Shown here piece after piece: positions 21,351 through 24,372 of a DNA stretch of 24,372 nucleotides. The stretch covers positions 1 to 24,372 of the forward strand of contig JAGHTQ010000195.1 of assembly GCA_018065295.1 (NCBI GenBank), given 5' to 3'. Each line of letters starts with the position of its first letter. Positions within the stretch are counted from its first letter, which is position 1. The DNA is from Candidatus Colimonas fimequi. GTDB taxonomy: Bacteria; Bacillota; Clostridia; Peptostreptococcales; Anaerovoracaceae. The notes under the pieces are model-generated. The model was given only the letters and a program-made list of their open reading frames with translations. It did no database searches and had not been told where the DNA came from. A program made the translations under genes and the position numbers.

Positions 21351-23051
21351 CTAGTCTCGATATAACGGGATGGTGAAGAAGAATGAGCTTCCTGATCCAT
21401 AAGTACTCTTAACATCAATAGTGCCGCCGTGGGCTTCTACAATCTCCTTGCAGATAGCAAGGCCCAGACCTCGGCTGTCTGCGTTGGTAGACTGGGAGCC
21501 TTTGTAAAATCTTGTGAACAGGTTTGAAAGATCTTCTGATTTGATACCGCGGCCCTTGTCAGAAACCGAGATGAGCATATTCTCACCGGATTTGTCCAGA
21601 TCACATTTAATAGTAATGATATTCTTGGCTTTAGTGTTTCTGATGGCGTTGGTAACCAGATTGACTGCGACCTGTGTCACTCTAACTGGGTCGGCGACAA
21701 TGACATTGTCACCCAGTTTAGCATATTCAGTATTATATCTATAGCGAATCTTAGCATTCTCGATGTCGCTCATAGTACTACGTTTAATTAGTTTAGCAAG
21801 TTCAGTACATTTGATAAGTTCATATGCGAATTCGTACTGATTTGTCTCAAGCTTGGATAACTGAGATAAGTCGTCAATCATACGCTTGAGAAAGTTTGAT
21901 TTATCTATGATAACGTCCAGTGCGTGTTCGCGCTGTTTCTCTGATGTATAGGTGCCGTCCTTGAGAGCTGTAGCGAAGCCCATTACTGAAGTAATAGGTG
22001 TTTTAAGCTCATGGCTTACATATGAGAGCATTGTTTCCTTGGACTGCTTGGATTGAACCAGACTCTCTCTGATGCTCTCTCGCTTACTGATATCACTAAA
22101 TGATCCGCTCAGACCAACGGTCTGGCCATCTCGGATAACCAGGTCACATGTCAGTTCCATGGCCTTGCGCGTGCCATCTTTGCAAACAAAGTGAACGGTC
22201 TCGATAAGGGGAAGCTTACTGTAATCTCCCCCATACAAAGGGTCCCGGAGAATTGTGGCTTCATCTTCGTTCATTATCTGAAGCAGAAGCTTAGGATTCA
22301 TTCGACAGTCCAGTGTAGTATATCCGGTCAAATCCTCAATGGAAGGCGTGATATATTGCAGTTCAGGTGTTTCGCCTAAGGTGTAGTAGAATATGGCGTC
22401 TCTGGAATTCTCGATAATCATCTGGAACAGCTCTTCTGTACCCTCCAGAGTATTAGCGATGTTTGTTGAATAGAATAAACATACGAATACTGTGAATATG
22501 ATAATGAAGATAAATTCCAATGTGAACAGATTCTCTGGATCGTCATATAAGGCAGGCAACATTGCGAATGTTGCCTTGAATGCACCATATATTAAAAGCA
22601 GTGTGACAGTAACCACATTTGGCAGCAAATCCTGCTTGTATTTCTGCAAGATAGCAAGGCAGATAAGCATTGATAAGGTAATATCCATTGCAGCCATAGG
22701 AAGAGCGATAATCAGTGTATTAAGCCCCAGATATGTTGTGATGGCTACCCACAGGGTTGCGATAACAGAATACCTGAACCAGATATCGGTAACAGGAATC
22801 TTCAGGATACCATAAACAGCTACGAGTATGAACACGGTAGCAAACATATCGAGAAGTGACTTGAATATCAGGGGGAGCATAAGCTGGGTGTATGATGCCA
22901 GCACTACGCATCCGAAGCCGAATGTATATAGAAGCCACGACCATCTGAAATACGAGAAAAATATATCATGGTTTCTCGATGATAGTACGAAAAACATGAT
23001 CGCTACAAGAACGCTTGAAATTGTAACACATAGTGCGAAAAATACCGACAT
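21351..23051 (-). CDS. Membrane sensor histidine kinase with multi-helix sensor and PAS domain
   Basis: In this 566-residue protein, residues 1 to about 210 contain about seven hydrophobic helices, an uncharacterised membrane-embedded sensor region. A PAS domain (about 220-330) begins with ELFQMIIENSRDAIFYY and ends with SGSFSDISKRE. The HisKA helix carries phospho-acceptor His347 (VSHELKTPITS). The HATPase_c domain shows the N box (NLVTNAIRN), G1 (DKGRGI), F (FTRFYKG) and G2 (GLGLAICKEIVEAHGG) boxes, all intact. It should autophosphorylate and pass phosphate to the regulator encoded next. AAGGAGG precedes the ATG. The signal is unknown; seven helices plus PAS suggest a membrane-linked or small-molecule cue. 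Confidence 0.95.
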   Translation of the reverse strand: MSVFFALCVTISSVLVAIMFFVLSSRNHDIFFSYFRWSWLLYTFGFGCVVLASYTQLMLPLIFKSLLDMFATVFILVAVYGILKIPVTDIWFRYSVIATLWVAITTYLGLNTLIIALPMAAMDITLSMLICLAILQKYKQDLLPNVVTVTLLLIYGAFKATFAMLPALYDDPENLFTLEFIFIIIFTVFVCLFYSTNIANTLEGTEELFQMIIENSRDAIFYYTLGETPELQYITPSIEDLTGYTTLDCRMNPKLLLQIMNEDEATILRDPLYGGDYSKLPLIETVHFVCKDGTRKAMELTCDLVIRDGQTVGLSGSFSDISKRESIRESLVQSKQSKETMLSYVSHELKTPITSVMGFATALKDGTYTSEKQREHALDVIIDKSNFLKRMIDDLSQLSKLETNQYEFAYELIKCTELAKLIKRSTMSDIENAKIRYRYNTEYAKLGDNVIVADPVRVTQVAVNLVTNAIRNTKAKNIITIKCDLDKSGENMLISVSDKGRGIKSEDLSNLFTRFYKGSQSTNADSRGLGLAICKEIVEAHGGTIDVKSTYGSGSSFFFTIPLYRD

Positions 23052-23116
23052 TCCATGCCTCCTTATAGCAAAAACGTACTCCGGTTGAACAATTATCGCA
23101 AAATTCGTTCATTTGT

Positions 23117-23125
23117 ATTATATCA
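23117..23125 (-). promoter_or_regulatory. Extended -10 element (TGATATAAT) for the kinase/regulator operon
   Basis: On the - strand, TGATATAAT lies about 65 nt before the kinase start and immediately after the cyclase terminator. A -35 at 17 bp would fall in the terminator stem and matches poorly, so recognition may rely on the extended -10. Confidence 0.45.
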
Positions 23126-23129
23126 CAAT

Positions 23130-23166
23130 AAAACGCCTGGGTCACTTGAAATCAGTGGCCCAGGCG
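23130..23166 (-). terminator. Terminator after the diguanylate cyclase gene
   Basis: A 13-bp stem (23134-23146 with 23154-23166), CGCCTGGG rich in G-C with one wobble pair, has a 7-nt loop. On the - strand it is followed by TTTTATT. It separates the cyclase from the kinase operon. Confidence 0.88.
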
Positions 23167-23193
23167 CTATTATCTATACCCATCTTTTGCCAG

Positions 23194-24372
23194 TTAATCC
23201 ATGGCTCCGATGTCCTTAACATAAAGGAAAATATTCTCATGATTTGCCGAATAATCGTCAGATTTCACAAGCTCCATTAGCACTGTTGTCAGCTCGCCAG
23301 CCCGGTATCTGCGGTAGCGGAGACAGCGGTAATTGTTGTCTGCCTTAAAGTAGGAACGAAGGTCATCAAGCCGAGTGTTTGCCAGGAACATTTCTTTGTC
23401 CTCGGAGAAGACCTGATTGTTAGCTGCGAAGTCTCTCAGCCATCCGGAAAGGCTCTGGTGGAAGCCGAAGTTGGAAGTTAACTCGCTGTCATCGGCGACG
23501 ATAATCTCATAAGAATCGTCGGTCAGATTGACCCTGAGAATCTTAGCATATGAATTGCAAAGTGCGTCATACGCAGCCTTCTGACTTCTTCTGTCCACTC
23601 CTTTAGCGCGGTAGTAACTTGACTTGGCGTTGTACATTCTCTTGTCCGCGATGAGAAGCAGCTCGTTGAGAGATGCGGCCGGGTATTCTGTCTTGCGAAC
23701 ATATCCGCATGCCAGAGAAATGTGGTCAACTAATTCCCCATGCCACTCATTCATGTAGGCTTCCAGATTGCCCTTAATTCCAGACAGCTTCTTATCATCA
23801 GCCAGGATAATTGCGACGAATTCGTCGCCGCCTGTTCTGAAGCACTTGCCGTATGGGCTGAATGCCTTGAGAACGCATTCAGCAGCGCCCTTGATCAGTT
23901 CGTCGCCCGCTGCGTGACCGAAGGTGTCGTTGGTGCTCTTAAGGCCGTTGACGTCGATGGAAACGACTACGTGATCCTTTTGCAAAGCGTGAGAGTCCTC
24001 GTAATAAGCCAGCATCTGATTATACGCATATCGCGTCATCATGCCAGTAAGTGCGTCTTTCTCAAGAAGCATCTTTTGGTTGAGAATGTCTTCGTCACTC
24101 TGCTGCTGCCAGAATTCGCTGTAGTGAATGAACTGGAGGATGGCCGCCAGTGTCAGAGATATGATACATGTTCTCCATTCGCTGTTTACCAGCTCCTGCA
24201 TGCATACACCTGCAGCAACAAGAACACCGATGAGGCCGATAGAACCCCTATTCTTCTTCTTGAATTTAGTGCCGTACGCAATGAAACTTGCGATAACCGC
24301 AATGATGCAGACGATGTAAATGAGCGTATAAATCATATAGAACGGACCGTGGTGATAGTTGTTGCTGCTATC
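23194..24372 (-). CDS. Diguanylate cyclase, membrane-bound GGDEF protein (5'-truncated by the window)
   Basis: The visible part is 392 residues. The frame stays open to the window edge, and the internal Met at 24336 has no ribosome binding site. The codons before it read NYHHGPFY, like the loop of multi-helix bacterial sensor domains, so the true start lies outside. At least three further hydrophobic segments precede the GGDEF domain, which begins at LEKDALTGMMTRYAY. The active site is intact GGDEF (bases 23818-23832), so it should make c-di-GMP from two GTP. The four residues at the usual inhibitory-site position read SPYG rather than RxxD. A C-terminal domain of about 140 residues follows, possibly PAS-like, with no assigned role. 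It is a plausible source of the ligand for the riboswitch at 8840-8938. Confidence 0.92.
   Translation of the reverse strand, partial: DSSNNYHHGPFYMIYTLIYIVCIIAVIASFIAYGTKFKKKNRGSIGLIGVLVAAGVCMQELVNSEWRTCIISLTLAAILQFIHYSEFWQQQSDEDILNQKMLLEKDALTGMMTRYAYNQMLAYYEDSHALQKDHVVVSIDVNGLKSTNDTFGHAAGDELIKGAAECVLKAFSPYGKCFRTGGDEFVAIILADDKKLSGIKGNLEAYMNEWHGELVDHISLACGYVRKTEYPAASLNELLLIADKRMYNAKSSYYRAKGVDRRSQKAAYDALCNSYAKILRVNLTDDSYEIIVADDSELTSNFGFHQSLSGWLRDFAANNQVFSEDKEMFLANTRLDDLRSYFKADNNYRCLRYRRYRAGELTTVLMELVKSDDYSANHENIFLYVKDIGAMD

Overview
The window looks like chromosomal DNA of an anaerobic Gram-positive bacterium of class Clostridia. A placement near Anaerovoracaceae/Mogibacterium or Eubacterium-like lineages is only a guess. 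The support is strong AAGGAGG-type ribosome binding sites, many rho-independent terminators, a very large sortase-anchored surface protein, a lipoprotein ApbE, a small alarmone synthetase and c-di-GMP signalling parts. I see no tRNA or rRNA genes, CRISPR array, insertion sequence or prophage.

Layout. (1) 1-2430: a rightward run. It holds the last 34 codons of a probable penicillin-binding protein, a Ca2+/Na+ exchanger that overlaps it, a tiny cysteine-rich membrane protein and aldose 1-epimerase, closed by a bidirectional terminator. (2) 2431-4075: a divergent pair, a metallophosphoesterase-like protein whose metal ligands are largely replaced (-) and an MBL-fold hydrolase (+). A REPIN-like double palindrome sits between them. 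(3) 4162-5504: a RelQ-type (p)ppGpp synthetase and a TetR regulator in tandem. (4) 5586-8680, leftward: a VTT/TVP38 membrane protein, a DUF3830 protein, an ApbE lipoprotein and a GNAT acetyltransferase. (5) 8840-15722: a class I c-di-GMP (GEMM) riboswitch with its own terminator, followed by a 2218-residue cell-wall adhesin. (6) 15788-16952, leftward: proC and a small membrane protein. (7) 17140-20555: a small membrane subunit, a sodium:solute symporter and a YtcJ-type amidohydrolase. (8) 20604-24372, leftward: a diguanylate cyclase that runs off the window edge, then a histidine kinase/response regulator pair.

The most interesting connection is c-di-GMP. The adhesin is preceded by an aptamer with the core GEMM-I sequences. 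The aptamer's 3' edge overlaps the 5' arm of a strong terminator, which is the geometry of a ligand-induced ON switch. A GGDEF cyclase lacking the usual RxxD inhibitory site lies 8 kb away. The adhesin has a signal peptide, an acidic linker, a beta-helix-like head, twelve pilin-type isopeptide domains that all keep the Lys/Glu/Asn triad, and an NPKTG sorting signal. I infer that high c-di-GMP lets transcription into a covalently cross-linked surface stalk. Other points for a second look are the degenerate metallophosphoesterase, the double palindrome at its promoter and a 12-bp perfect hairpin inside the first codons of galM.
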